A stretch of 64,000 nucleotides of DNA from Cyanoderma ruficeps (taxonomy: Eukaryota; Chordata; Aves; Passeriformes; Timaliidae). The DNA is taken from assembly GCA_008694505.1 (NCBI GenBank), contig VZDJ01006585.1, positions 12,705,709-12,769,708 on the forward strand, written 5' to 3'. Shown piece after piece: positions 38,755 through 49,882 of the stretch (the first letter of the stretch is position 1; each line of letters opens with the position of its first letter). The notes beneath the pieces are model-generated. The model saw nothing but the letters and a program-made list of their open reading frames with translations, was not told the origin of the DNA and searched no databases. Both the position numbers and the translations under genes were made by a program.

Positions 38755-39223
38755 CCAGTATGAAATTATATCCTCAGCCCACTGTTCCAGTTTGTCAAGA
38801 TCTCTTAGAGCCTTCCCCCACCCCCCAGCAGATCAACACTCCCACCTAAACTTTGGTGTAATCTTTGAATTTACTGAGAATGCATTTAAATCCCCTTGTG
38901 TAAATCATCAATAAAGATTTTAGCACTGTCCCTAATACTGAGCCCTGGGGAGCGCCACTAGTGACCAGCCACCAGCCACTCTCTGGGCCCAGCCATCCAG
39001 CCAGGATTGTGCCAAGCAAAGAGTCCACCCACCCAAGCCCTGTGCAGCCAGCTTCTCCAGGAGAATGCTGTGAGAGACAATGTCATATGCTTTACCTTAG
39101 ATGATGTAAGATGGGTAAATATTTTACATAGACATATATCCACAGACATATATCCACATAGACAACATCCACAGCCTTTCCCTTATCTACTGAGCATGTC
39201 ACTTTGTCATAGAAGCAGGATTT
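38755..39223 (-). mobile_element. CR1 LINE ORF2 fragment, minus strand
   Basis: Read on the minus strand, this encodes degraded CR1 reverse transcriptase: remnants of the 'kafDtvsHsilleKLaahGl' region, then 'VTSGAPQGSVLGTVL' and 'LSKFKDYTK' (the equivalent of the FADDTK active-site region, here mutated). The plus strand shows the matching text 'aatactgagccctggggagc' and 'ctccaggagaatgctgtgag'. Compared with the remembered avian consensus there is a small deletion between the 'accagccaccagcc' and 'ctctgggcccagcc' blocks. A 14-bp duplication lies at 39131-39158. Frames are broken; it is a dead copy. Confidence 0.9.
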
Positions 39224-40049
39224 AATGCTGCTTTCCTGCTTAATTTTAACTGAAACGTGTATGAATGGACCAGTTAAAGGGCTAAACTTCCCTTACTTTA
39301 AAAAGTTTGATATGAAAAAAAAATATGTACATGAATAAAAGCAGAATTTTCAGACAAATAATTATATGTAGAAAGGCATGCAGATTTCATAGGTTTTTCT
39401 GAAGCTAAATCATGCCCCTTTGTGGTTTCTCTTAGATGTGAGCAATAAAAAACCCTGGCATAATGGAGTATGGACATAAAAGCAATGTACTAAGTAGTAC
39501 AGATTGATTTGAACGTAATTACCCTGGGTTTAGGTACATGAGTTTGTTTTTTTATTATCAATCCAGTGTAAAACATAAGAGTTCAAAGCTTGGAATCGCC
39601 TTTACAAATCCAGCAAGTAAAGAGACCTTGAATTATCTGCCAGAAGTTTCTCTTATATTTTATGAAATTTAAAACTTCTTTCAAATGCTATTTAGTAAAA
39701 GCCCACCACCTATATACAGCATCTAAATTTGGTCTTCTGTAGACAATCAAGCCTATATTTTCTTGGTCCCACAACTGTCATCTGAAGACATATTTTATGA
39801 AATATTGATTTCAGCAAAAAGAAGGATTTATAATGATTTTTAAAGCAAGTAGTGTGTTAATGATTTTTTATACCAAGTAGAGGAGAATATTCAGAACAAC
39901 TGGGAAAAGATTCTGAGCACATACCTACAACCGAGCAAGTCACTTTAGGCTTCTGTATTCAAAGAAGAACAATAAACAAGTGTCATGCCACTGTCAACTC
40001 TTTGGGTTTAGGGGAATATACTTGGATTTACTTTGGTGGTGCACAAGAA
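39224..40049. other. AT-rich spacer, nothing recognised
   Basis: No repeat, exon or RNA gene was recognised in this stretch. Confidence 0.55.
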
Positions 40050-40210
40050 AAACAACAAAATTCTCAGGAGGTTTATTAAGACCTTTTTCTTGCAACCTTT
40101 AGAACATGCCAGCTGAATACAGCATGTGGCAATTTTTAAATCAATCTTTAACTTATCCACACAAGGCACTTAACAAGGCATTGACAGGAAATTTTTGGTC
40201 TGGCGTACAA

Positions 40211-40328
40211 TGTCTTTCAAGGAGAAGATAGGAGAAGAAAGAGATGAAAGAGAAGAAAGGGAAAAGGAAAGGGAAAGGGGAAGGGGAAGGGGAAGGAAGA
40301 AGGAAAGAANAAAGAGAAAGAGAAAGAG
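40211..40328 (+). repeat. long polypurine tract (GA-rich) with one N
   Basis: About 118 bases consist almost only of A and G (units such as GAAAGG, GGGGAA and GAAAGA), with an N at 40310 and only two or three pyrimidines. The middle, with several AAGGGG repeats, is nearly mirror-symmetric, so triplex (H-DNA) formation is possible. Confidence 0.85.
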
Positions 40329-40403
40329 TCACCACTCAGCGTCGTCTCAGCTGCTTTTAAACCCAAGGCCAGTCAAGTGTGCCTCGCAGCTTACGTCACT
40401 GTC

Positions 40404-40413
40404 CTTTTATATA
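40404..40413 (-). promoter_or_regulatory. TATA box, minus strand
   Basis: TATATAAAAG on the minus strand, with TGACGTAA 6 bases downstream. It implies a transcription start near 40375 if active. Probably part of an LTR-like block. Confidence 0.45.
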
Positions 40414-40740
40414 TTCTGGTCTGCTGGGGACCTCCTCCAAGTGAGTTTATGCTGATTTCAGCACCAAAGTCTTGTGCCTGCATTTTACAGAGCCAGGATG
40501 CTCCCAGCTGGCTCTTGGAGTCTACCACCCCCATTACATTGGTAGACCAATTACACTGGCTTTTCCAATGCTCACACACTTCACAGTGCAGCGCCAGAAG
40601 GCTCAAGGGTGCCGGGGGGAGCAGAGAGCAGTCCCACCTATGGCTGAGCTTTCCCTGCTCCACACCACTTCCCAACTTTGGTTGTTTCGAGCCAGTCAAC
40701 CTCTCCTCCAGTCTCCCACAACAGGGAACAACTGATACAG

Positions 40741-42129
40741 TCTATTTTAGATGCCAAATTTCAGACAAGATGGATTACATCTTTTAAGTGTCTGTTTTAT
40801 TGTGAAGGGATTGTATGCAACTAATCCAAATGTAGGGTATTTATCTGACTTCATGTTCTCTCATGGTGTTTACTCAGAGAGGCAGACACAGATGAAGTAC
40901 TCTGAGTATAGCAAACTGTTAACAATTCCTAGAAAGATTATGAGGATTTTTTAAGCAAGTATAATGAAATGAGGACTGTGATTTCAGGTGCATCTTTGAG
41001 CAAAGGATCTTTTGCTCTTATTAAGAATGATGAGGAGAGCTACAGCTTCAGCCTGTCTCTGATTGAATAGGTAGGAGTAGAGGCATGATATGCTTTGGGA
41101 TGTTAATTCTTCCTTCATATTTATGTCAAATCAAGTTAGGAAGATACTGTAAGAATGTCTTTTCTCTGTCAGATACTGATTTGGTATGTTCCAGGAAATT
41201 AGGTCTTATTCTTTTAAATTACCTGTGTGCCCATGTCTATGAATTTCACAAAGTCATTTTCAAAGGAAATAGACAATGCTATCAACATTTAATTTCTGGA
41301 TCATTTATTGCATTTTGCCTTATGGAAAGGATGTAATAAAAGAAAATTTCACATTTGAAATGAATGTGGAGATATTCTCTGACAGCTGCTTTCTACCTTT
41401 GTTACGTGATGCTGGATTCTATCTATTTTATTTACCTAAAATACAGATATCTAAGCTTTGCTAGTCAACTTGAACTAATGAACAAAAGTAAGCTCATCTA
41501 GATGATAGTACTGATTCATTTTACTTCTCTTAGATGCCTATGTTAATAAATATATCTCACCCTGGAGGGATGTATTTCTCTGACATGACTATGAAGAAAG
41601 TCTCTCATGACTTACTTGGATTAAAATGTTTAGCTGTTAGACATTGGAATTTAGGTGGAATAAATTTCACACTGTGTGAGATGAAAATAAACAAAAAAAA
41701 ATGAAACCACCTAATTTGCCATTTTTCTTCATACATATATAATATTGCATGTATTTCTTATAGTGTATATATAGAAAAATGGCATATATAAATAGTTTGC
41801 AGTTAACAACTAGATAAACTTATTATCTGTTATTATTTAGGAAGAGTAGATTCTTTTTGCATAATTAATGTTGAAGTGCAGCTAAATTCTTGCAATATTC
41901 CTTGCTCCAAAGCAATTGCATGGGTGATGACACAGCAGTTGGCACAGCAGTTCCACTAGCATCACACCTGTCCAATAGAAGCTGTGGCTTTAAAATACTT
42001 TTGGGGTTTTTTTGCGGTTGTGATTACTCACAGTTGCTCTCAGTCAGTTCACATTTTTCAATGGAGAAAGCTGGTCTCTAGAAACAGACTACTGAGCAGA
42101 CTGTGTACTAGCAGATATACATACTAATG
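40741..42129. other. AT-rich sequence with no gene seen
   Basis: Open frames of 62-83 codons (40751, 41085, 41276, 41890) have no protein-like features. Confidence 0.5.
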
Positions 42130-42916
42130 TGTGTAATTAGTTACACCTGGTAAGGGGTTACTTCCACAATCACAGCAGAGCTCAGAAAGACAATAGTGGG
42201 AAGGGGAGCCCAAATACTACTCTGCCCTCATTGCTGATGACCAGGACAAAACAACCTTTGTTTAGCAAGAAGCTGGTTTTCAGCCAAGGGTCTGATAAGA
42301 AGCAGATCCTCCAAGGTGGGATTGTGCTGTTTATCATGCCAGTGTCCTCTCTTACACAGCTGTCTCAGTCACAGAACTTCCCCCTGGGAAGGTATTGGGA
42401 CATTCATACGTAGGCTTGAGGGTTTTCAGCCCTTTTGATGGAACATAACAGCTCAACTATGCTGAGGTGAGAGGCAGCTGTCATGTCTTAGAAAGCATCA
42501 TAAACTATCAAAGATCCCTGAAGTGCCTCCAGACTCATTTCTGGGGCTTTCCACCAGAGGACTGCACATGATCCATAGTGTTACAATAGACAGTGTAAAA
42601 TCTCCTCCCCAGGGGAGGTACCTGGGCATTTCCACTTCAACATCAACCCATTGAATTTTGTGGTTTGGGAGCTTCCTCCATGCCTGATGGATCAAGAGAG
42701 TGATCAATGGAAATAGAAATTGCAACAATCAAGCCTTATCACTGGATCCACAGGTGGTGATATCTTTGCTACCTACCCTTATCCTTTCTTTTTATTTCTC
42801 TCTTTTCCTTATATATTTTCTTAAATCATATCTTTATACTTGTATATAGATGATAACCAAAGCAGTTACATATCTCCTTTCCAATGCAAGCAGATTTTTC
42901 TAGAATAAACCTGCTG
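42130..42916 (+). mobile_element. unclassified retroelement-like block ending at AATAAA
   Basis: GC-richer than its surroundings up to about 42750. It then becomes T/C-rich and ends with AATAAA (42904-42909) just before a hexanucleotide satellite, the arrangement expected when a retroelement 3' end seeds a microsatellite. The palindromic CTCCCCAGGGGAG occurs near 42604. I could not name the family or find terminal repeats or a target duplication, so this is a suggestion only. Confidence 0.3.
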
Positions 42917-42982
<66 letters not shown>

Positions 42983-42984
42983 CA
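42917..42984 (+). repeat. (TACATA)n microsatellite
   Basis: About eleven copies of a 6-base unit, nearly perfect, immediately after the AATAAA of the preceding block. Confidence 0.92.
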
Positions 42985-43286
42985 CTGGTAATTCAGTGTC
43001 ATTTCACTCTAATCCACCCTAAGGGAGCCATTATTGACAAGAACCTCATACCCCACCTTCAGGAACAGGTGGTTACAGGGCCACATGGTGGTGGAGGGGT
43101 GAATGTTTCAGCAGTGCACATGGGATGTTTTGAGGAGGAATGCAAGGAAGGAAACATGGATTTAAGTGATTTGGAGAGGAACAAGGATGGATAAATAAAT
43201 GAGTAAGGGGTAAAAAAGCCTGGTTGTGTGTTAGTAGATTGCTGTTCAGTACATTTGTTTATATATATGTATATATAAATTTTCAC
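42985..43286. other. short spacer with an AT dinucleotide patch
   Basis: Moderately GC-rich at 43010-43140, with no recognised identity. A TATATATGTATATATA-type run lies at about 43260-43276. Confidence 0.5.
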
Positions 43287-43647
43287 CCTGGAAAAAAGAA
43301 TGTGGGTGTGACCTAATAACAGCCTTCCAGTAATTGAAGGGAGCCTACAACAAAGACAGAGATGGATTATTTACAGGAGCCAAGGGAGAATAGATTCAAA
43401 CTAAAATGGAGTAGGTTTAGACTAGACATTAGAAGGAAATTCTTTGCTGTGAGAGTGGTGAGGCACTGGAATAGGTTGTCCAGAGAAGTTCTGGATGCTC
43501 CATTACTGGAAATGTTTGAGGCCAGGTTGGATGGGGCTTTGAGCTTACCCTAGGCTAGTGAAAGGTGTGCCTGCCTATGGCAGAAGGATTGGAACTAGGT
43601 GATCTACAAGCTCCCTTCCAACCCAAACCATCCTATGATCCCATGAT
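43287..43647 (+). mobile_element. CR1 LINE 3' end
   Basis: Well preserved CR1 tail. It encodes the last residues of ORF2 (LDIRRKFFAVRVVRHWNRL then EVLDAPLLEMFEARLDGAL), followed by the 3' UTR with 'ctgcctatggcagaaggatt', 'ggaactaggtgatct', 'cccttccaacccaaaccatc' and the terminal octamer-like tail CTATGATCCCATGAT. The 5' end is truncated near 'gtgacctaataacagccttc'. It is the least diverged CR1 tail in the window. Confidence 0.95.
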
Positions 43648-44789
43648 ATATGTGGTGAACATGTGTGATCTATACGTATGTGCCTACTGGTTGTATATGC
43701 TCAGCTTTGCTACAGGTTGCACCTGGGAGTGCAGAGCTGCAGCAACCTCACTCTGCCAGCTTGTTGGATCTGGCCCGGTGTTTTTCTCTTATGATGCCCT
43801 TTTACTTACATATGTAAGGTGAGCTCTGCTCCACATCTGACTGCTCAGATACAACCAGGTGAATGCACCGATATGCTTTTAAAATAAAATGTCCAGGCAA
43901 GTGCCCACAGCTGCAGTCCTTCCCCAGTGGATCCACTGTTCTTTCCTAGAACTTAGTGTATGCAGTATTTCATCTGTTTTCTACATAAATGAAGTGAGGA
44001 TGAAGCATAATGAGGCATGACTCAGCCTTTCTGAAATATTGACAACATTGCCCTATGTTGTATTTCCATTTGTTTTAAAAAAATAACATTTTAGCTTTCT
44101 TATCACTTTTTACAAGTAAGAGAAAATACTGCATTTTCTGTCCTTGGCATAATTCTTTCCTCATGCCACTTCAACAGTCTTTTCACATTTTAAAATTCAA
44201 ATATTTGTTCTGTAAAAAGAGTGCTCAAAAAATACCGTAAAATATTTATTATTCACATTTTAAAGCATCATGTGAATCAATTAATTTAGATTTATTTCAA
44301 GTAGCCTATGCCTCTTGAGCCATTGAAAATACAGAAATTTTCTTCAGTATATATTAAAGTTTCTCAAAAGTCTAAGGAAAATAATGCATCAAAGACAAAA
44401 AAAATCCATAATTATTGCTGGTAGCTAATAGTTGCTGTAATTTATGATTAAAAATACTGCATGTCTCCTACATATTTATAGCAGCCAATATTATTTCAGC
44501 ATTTATGAATAATAAAAATAGGCATGCTTCCCATATGGCTGATATGAATTCATTACTACTCTTGTTAAAATACGAGTTAGGAACTCAGAAAGCTAATTGT
44601 GATTTCTTTTTCTGTGTCAAGTGAACATGCAGGGATATGTCAGTTACTGTTTAAAGCTTTTAAAGTCTACAGACATTAAATAGAATAACAAATATTTGAT
44701 ACAAGTGAAATAATTTGTGCACAGAAAATATGTTTTACTCAAATTTTCCTTCTACTGAAATAGCCTCCTCTCTCCCTTCCTCAATTCAC

Positions 44790-44790
<1 letters not shown>
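43648..44790. other. no gene seen
   Basis: GC-moderate to about 43960, then AT-rich. No identity was found for the 43650-43860 patch that directly follows the CR1 tail. Confidence 0.5.
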
Positions 44791-44869
<79 letters not shown>

Positions 44870-44870
44870 T
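44791..44870 (+). repeat. (CTTT)n microsatellite running into the assembly gap
   Basis: Twenty uninterrupted CTTT units up to the first N. The true array length is unknown because the gap starts inside it. Confidence 0.95.
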
Positions 44871-45683
44871 NNNNNNNNNNNNNNNNNNNNNNNNNNNNNN
44901 NNNNNNNNNNNNNNNNNNNNNNNNNNNNNNNNNNNNNNNNNNNNNNNNNNNNNNNNNNNNNNNNNNNNNNNNNNNNNNNNNNNNNNNNNNNNNNNNNNNN
45001 NNNNNNNNNNNNNNNNNNNNNNNNNNNNNNNNNNNNNNNNNNNNNNNNNNNNNNNNNNNNNNNNNNNNNNNNNNNNNNNNNNNNNNNNNNNNNNNNNNNN
45101 NNNNNNNNNNNNNNNNNNNNNNNNNNNNNNNNNNNNNNNNNNNNNNNNNNNNNNNNNNNNNNNNNNNNNNNNNNNNNNNNNNNNNNNNNNNNNNNNNNNN
45201 NNNNNNNNNNNNNNNNNNNNNNNNNNNNNNNNNNNNNNNNNNNNNNNNNNNNNNNNNNNNNNNNNNNNNNNNNNNNNNNNNNNNNNNNNNNNNNNNNNNN
45301 NNNNNNNNNNNNNNNNNNNNNNNNNNNNNNNNNNNNNNNNNNNNNNNNNNNNNNNNNNNNNNNNNNNNNNNNNNNNNNNNNNNNNNNNNNNNNNNNNNNN
45401 NNNNNNNNNNNNNNNNNNNNNNNNNNNNNNNNNNNNNNNNNNNNNNNNNNNNNNNNNNNNNNNNNNNNNNNNNNNNNNNNNNNNNNNNNNNNNNNNNNNN
45501 NNNNNNNNNNNNNNNNNNNNNNNNNNNNNNNNNNNNNNNNNNNNNNNNNNNNNNNNNNNNNNNNNNNNNNNNNNNNNNNNNNNNNNNNNNNNNNNNNNNN
45601 NNNNNNNNNNNNNNNNNNNNNNNNNNNNNNNNNNNNNNNNNNNNNNNNNNNNNNNNNNNNNNNNNNNNNNNNNNNNNNNNNNN
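44871..45683. other. assembly gap (813 N)
   Basis: All bases are undetermined. The gap begins directly in a CTTT array, so unresolved satellite is the likely cause. The 366-codon frame spanning it is an artefact of translating N. Confidence 0.99.
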
Positions 45684-47030
45684 CTAAATATGATTGGCTT
45701 TCTGCTTCAAAAGAATTGTGTTTATGACCTTAAACCAAAAGTAAGGAAGACAGATAAGTCAATTCTTGACACTTTCCCACAAAGACCAGACCATCTGGAC
45801 ATTCTGTGTTTGTAACAGGTGCTTCTGGGACTTTGAGCCTAATTCTGGCCCAGATTCTGTTCTGTATGGGTGACTCCATTACTGTGTGCAACTGCACATT
45901 GCATTAATTGAAGGGACTCAGAAAGGCCAAGTAAAGTAATTAGTCAGTTGGTCATGCAGAAAAGAGACTAGTGGCTTAGTGCCACTGAGTGTTGAATGCA
46001 CAGATGTACAGCACCATTAGCTTTTGCTCTCTGTGGTACCCTGCTAATCTCCGGCAGGTAGAGCAAAGATCTGTCTTAGTCCAGGTTTTCAGTCTCCTGG
46101 AAGCAACAACATAAATTTCATATGCACTTGGGAGAGAAAATCACGAGTTTGAATGACCTGAAAAAGAAGCTACATCAGCATAAAATTGTCAGAATGGTAA
46201 AAGTGCCAGATGGGCCAAATACGGCAGCTAGGTTTTTAGGTTCCAGTCTGAGTTTTTAGGTTTGTCCAGCAGCAACTGGCATATGTAATAGAAGCTGTAA
46301 AATGGGTATAAAATTTCATAAGCCTGTTTTTTGGACCATGCTGTTTTTCTTTGCATGTACTTGACATTATTGTAAGCCTAGCTATTTTGAGGTCAGAGTT
46401 TAATCAAATTGTTAGCTAGTGTCACCTGGAAAGTTAAGAAAATATCTGCTCTGCTACTTGTTTCCACTGAGCAGTAGAGCTAAATGCAGGCAGTGGGGGC
46501 ATTCAGAAACATTGTAAATGAGAGTGGTTTATAGTTCAGTTTTTGCATAGCTTACAGCAGGAACTCAAATGCTTTTTCTGTATCTTTCACCGATGCTGTG
46601 TGTGTGCTGTTTTGCTGCACAGCCACTCAGAGTGGGTGTCATTAAAAAAATCTGGACTGTTGTATTTCACTGTAATGTAAAATTTCTTGACTAATCCTTT
46701 ATTTTAAGAAGTATAATATTACTTTCTGATCAGAACAATCTGATTTAAGGACTGTTAAACTAAAATCACAGTTTGCCTAGGCCACTATTTTCACTATTAT
46801 TTTAGGTTTTACACACATTGTCACATTGAAAATATCCTCAGCAGCGTGCATTGCAATGATATACTCTCACTGCCTTCAATCACAGAGCTTACTACAAAAA
46901 TTACTTCCATTAGTAGGATGCAGTATTTGAAATATTATAAAAATAGGTTTTAATTTCCACTTTAGTTGTCTTAGAATACTCTGTTCACATTCTCTGTATT
47001 TTACATATACTTTGATATCCAAACAGCAGT
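45684..47030. other. no gene seen; possible old amniote repeat
   Basis: The patch 45820-45920 ('cctaattctggcccagattctg' style, with a following 'actccatt' block) recalls very old amniote repeats, but too little remains to name one. The rest is unique-looking. Confidence 0.4.
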
Positions 47031-47700
47031 GTGATCAACTCCCTCAAAGGCAGAGAGGCCCTGCAGAGAAACCTCAACAAATTAGAGAAACAGGCAAACA
47101 GCAAATGTAAGAAGTTCCACGAAGTTCCACGAAGTTCCACGAAGTTCCACAAAGTTCCACAAGGGCAAATGCCAGATTCCTCGCCTTTGACAGGGCAACA
47201 CAGTTTGTGTGAACAGACGGGAATGAGAGGCTGGAGGGCAGCACTGCAGAAAGGGACCAACCAGGGGTGCCTGTTGAGGGCAAGCTGAACATGAGTCACC
47301 AGGGCCCTGGACCCAGGAGGGTTAACCCTGCCCTGAGGCGATCAGGCACAGCATCACAACCCGGCAAGGGAGGGGATTGTCCTGCTCTGCTCTGCTCTGG
47401 GGCAGCCTCACCTTGAATACTGTGTGCAGCTTTCGGTGCCACAATATAAGAAAGACGTTGTGCTATTAAAGAGCATCCAAAGGAGGGCCATAAAGATAGT
47501 GAAGAATTTAGAGGAAGCTTTATGAGAAGTGGATGAGGTCACTTGGCTTGTTCAGCCTGGAGGAGCCTGAGGGAAGATCCCATCACAGACTTCAACATCT
47601 TCATGACAGGAAGTGCAGGGGTAGGTGCTAATCTCTTCAATGTTGTGACCAGTGACAGGACTCAAGAAAACATCATGAAGCTGAGTTAGGAGAAGTTTGC
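47031..47700 (+). mobile_element. CR1 LINE ORF2 fragment with internal expansion
   Basis: A plus-strand frame reads REALQRNLNKLEKQANSKCK, matching the 'aiqrdLdrLEkWA' part of CR1 ORF2. It is followed by a 10-bp tandem expansion, then diverged copies of 'kgkCqvL', 'qagmrgWraALqkgtnqGcl' and nucleotide blocks such as 'aagctgaacatgagtcacca'. Downstream are 'ctcaccttgaatactgtgtgc' (LEYCVQFW region) and 'gttcagcctggaggagcctgag'. Frames are broken by indels, so the copy is dead. A short CTCTG repeat lies at about 47383-47400. Confidence 0.85.
47111..47160 (+). repeat. five tandem copies of a 10-bp unit inside CR1
   Basis: GAAGTTCCAC four times, then AAAGTTCCAC. The unit derives from the CR1 'aagttccacaagggcaaatg' segment (equivalent to KFNKGKC). 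Because 10 is not a multiple of 3, the expansion shifts the frame. Confidence 0.95.
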
Positions 47701-49033
47701 ATTAGTTTCTAGTGAAGTAAATAATTACTGGCATAATTCTAGCTTCATTGTTTTAGTCCAGCCCTGGAGGGCATTCAGCAAATTCCCTCTTTTCCAAGCC
47801 TCAGATTATCGTTTCTTTTATTATGTAGATTGAGAAGGAAATATGGCCTTAGTCTGGTTCACTTGTTGAAACTGACAGCTTTTTCCTACTACTTATATTC
47901 CTAAATTATAGAAGGAAGGAACCTACATGTCAAAATAAACAGTGTTACTTTAAACTTTACATTTTAACATGGAAACAACTACAAGAACTACCAATTTAAG
48001 TGAACTACCTTCTTTTAATCACTCAGACATCTTTAAAGAAGTTGAAAAAAATTAACAGAACTATATTATTCAGACATATCTTGGTGATAAGCATGAAAGA
48101 AATAAGATTTAAATAATTCTTGAGGAGTTAAAGTGAGGTAAAAAGACTGGGAAAGATATATGAACCTAAGATACTGATCTTGTTTGATATTATAGGTTTC
48201 AGTATTACTCATCTGCATTGCCTATTTAATTTGCGTGAGCAGGCAGGGGAATCAAATATCCTGGAGAAAAGGATTCAGAGGGCTGATCATCCTGTAAAGT
48301 TTTAGGTAGGAATTGTATATATTCATCTCCTGGGATTACTGAACATTTTACATGCCATATTTCAGTCCCCTACCTAATTAACATACAGAACAGAGCTGAG
48401 AGACTGTACAAAGAGATGATGTGATGTGTGTAGTGATTTAAACAGAATTGCCAAATCTCATTGTAAACTGACTGGACTTTTTTTAATATCCTGAGCACAT
48501 AGTGCATGATTAAAAAACCCCACATATCAGTCACTTTGATCGGATAACAAATATTGGAACCCGGTTTATACTTTAGTTGGAATACAGTATTCCTCTGCCC
48601 CCCAAAATTCATAACAAGTAGACAAGTTACCGGTGTAATCTAAGGTGTCTGAAGTAATTCATCCTCTTTTCAAACAAAGCAAAGTGATTGTCATAAAATA
48701 CACGGATCTTGTTTGATTTGGAAAAAAAGAATGTTACCTGGGAGGCAATGAAGATTGCAGACTCCCTACCATAATGCTCTTTTATTATTTAATTCTCTCT
48801 TTTCATGTGCATTTGCTAAATATACTCAAATACTTGGAATTATGAATACTAATTCTAGTCTAATTTGAATAATATTGAGACGACATATGATTTAATCTAT
48901 GGGATTTCTTATAATTCAGAAATAACTCCAAATGCAGTCACCCCAAATTTGTGCCAAGGTAGCTAGGAGCAAAAATCTCACTTTCAGAGTCTAGGTAAGA
49001 AAATATTTAATGGCAACCATTAATACAAATGGG
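47701..49033. other. AT-rich sequence with no gene seen
   Basis: No repeat or coding-like segment was recognised. Confidence 0.55.
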
Positions 49034-49090
49034 AAAAAAAATAAAAATAAAAATAAAAATTAAAANNNNAATAAAAATAAAAATAAAAAT
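49034..49090 (+). repeat. (AAAAT)n microsatellite with four N
   Basis: A pentanucleotide array interrupted by NNNN at 49066-49069, again an assembly uncertainty inside a simple repeat. Confidence 0.9.
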
Positions 49091-49543
49091 TAGCCCAGTG
49101 GAAAATAATGCTTTGAATGAACATAGTAGATGGAGAAATATTAAAAAAATATTGATGAAAATAATGACTGACTTGCTAGAGAACCCTAGCCATACAAACC
49201 CTTGTGATTTACTTCAGATGGACAGCACTTATTCGATCACCACTGCCACTTAATGCTGTGTCACTGTTGCTATGCCTTTTGGAATGACATCATTGAAGAT
49301 AGCCTTACTGAGAGGTCTGCCTTTAGCTGCCAGATGGCAAACTGATTCAAGGATAATACAATGGTAACTACTATATGATTTCCTTAATTTATCATAATTT
49401 TTCTGCTGGGTACTCCACAGATATAATGTAGTGTAGTAAAGCATTCCCCACCCCCAAGTGGGCATCTCTGTATAAAGAAAGAGGTTCAGTTTACCTTTAC
49501 ACATTTTAGGAAGTTTAACTAGAAAGTTCTGTGCCCTTCTCAT

Positions 49544-49882
49544 TGTAATTGGCTCAGTGCCAGCACAAAGGCATGGATTGGGCTCAGAAAGTGTAACTCA
49601 AAGCCTGTTGCTGACCTCATTGGGCTAAGAGCCAAACAGCCCACCTGTACTATTAAGTACTAAAGAGAGAGAACAAAAAAGCTCCACACTTTTCAAGGTG
49701 TTGTAGCAGGTGTGGGGTAATCTGTCCCTACACTGTTTGGCTTTGCCCTTGTGTTTGTATTATTTTCTTTCCTTATTAAAACCTTTTTCATTTTTCAAGA
49801 AACACTCAATCATGCCATCTCGCTAATTGATTTTAGCCACTTCTCTGCAAGGGCTGGACCCTCAGAGATATTGGCAACCCCA
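49544..49882 (+). mobile_element. LTR-like block, family unknown
   Basis: A compact GC-moderate block starts TGTAATTGGCTCAG and could end at GGCAACCCCA, giving TG...CA ends and 339 bases. It holds 'ccttattaaaacc' (an ATTAAA-type signal near 49773) after a T-rich stretch and a U5-like end ('gcaagggctggaccctcaga'). No matching target duplication flanks it, so the ends are uncertain or the copy is damaged. Suggested by structure, not by a firm family match. Confidence 0.4.

Larger units (their letters stand above)
40050..40740 (-). mobile_element. possible minus-strand LTR, family unknown
   Basis: On the minus strand there is a textbook TATA box TATATAAAAG (plus 40404-40413) followed by a CRE-like TGACGTAA (plus 40391-40398). 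Then comes a pyrimidine-rich transcribed stretch (the complement of the purine tract) and AATAAA (plus 40072-40077) about 330 bases downstream. GC content is high from 40330 to 40740, as in a U3 region. TG/CA ends and a target duplication could not be fixed, so the limits are approximate. The 136-codon plus frame (40377-40787) and the minus frame (40699-40391) lie inside this block and are not considered genes. Confidence 0.38.

Noticed and set aside
40377..40787. 136-codon plus frame and 102-codon minus frame in the same place
   Set aside because: Overlapping open frames on both strands in a GC-rich, probably LTR-derived block; no domain visible.
44715..45815. 366-codon open frame
   Set aside because: Made of a CTTT satellite and 813 undetermined bases; an artefact of the gap.
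47031..47299. Frames on both strands with a repeated short peptide (KFHEVP-like)
   Set aside because: Explained by the 10-bp expansion inside CR1.
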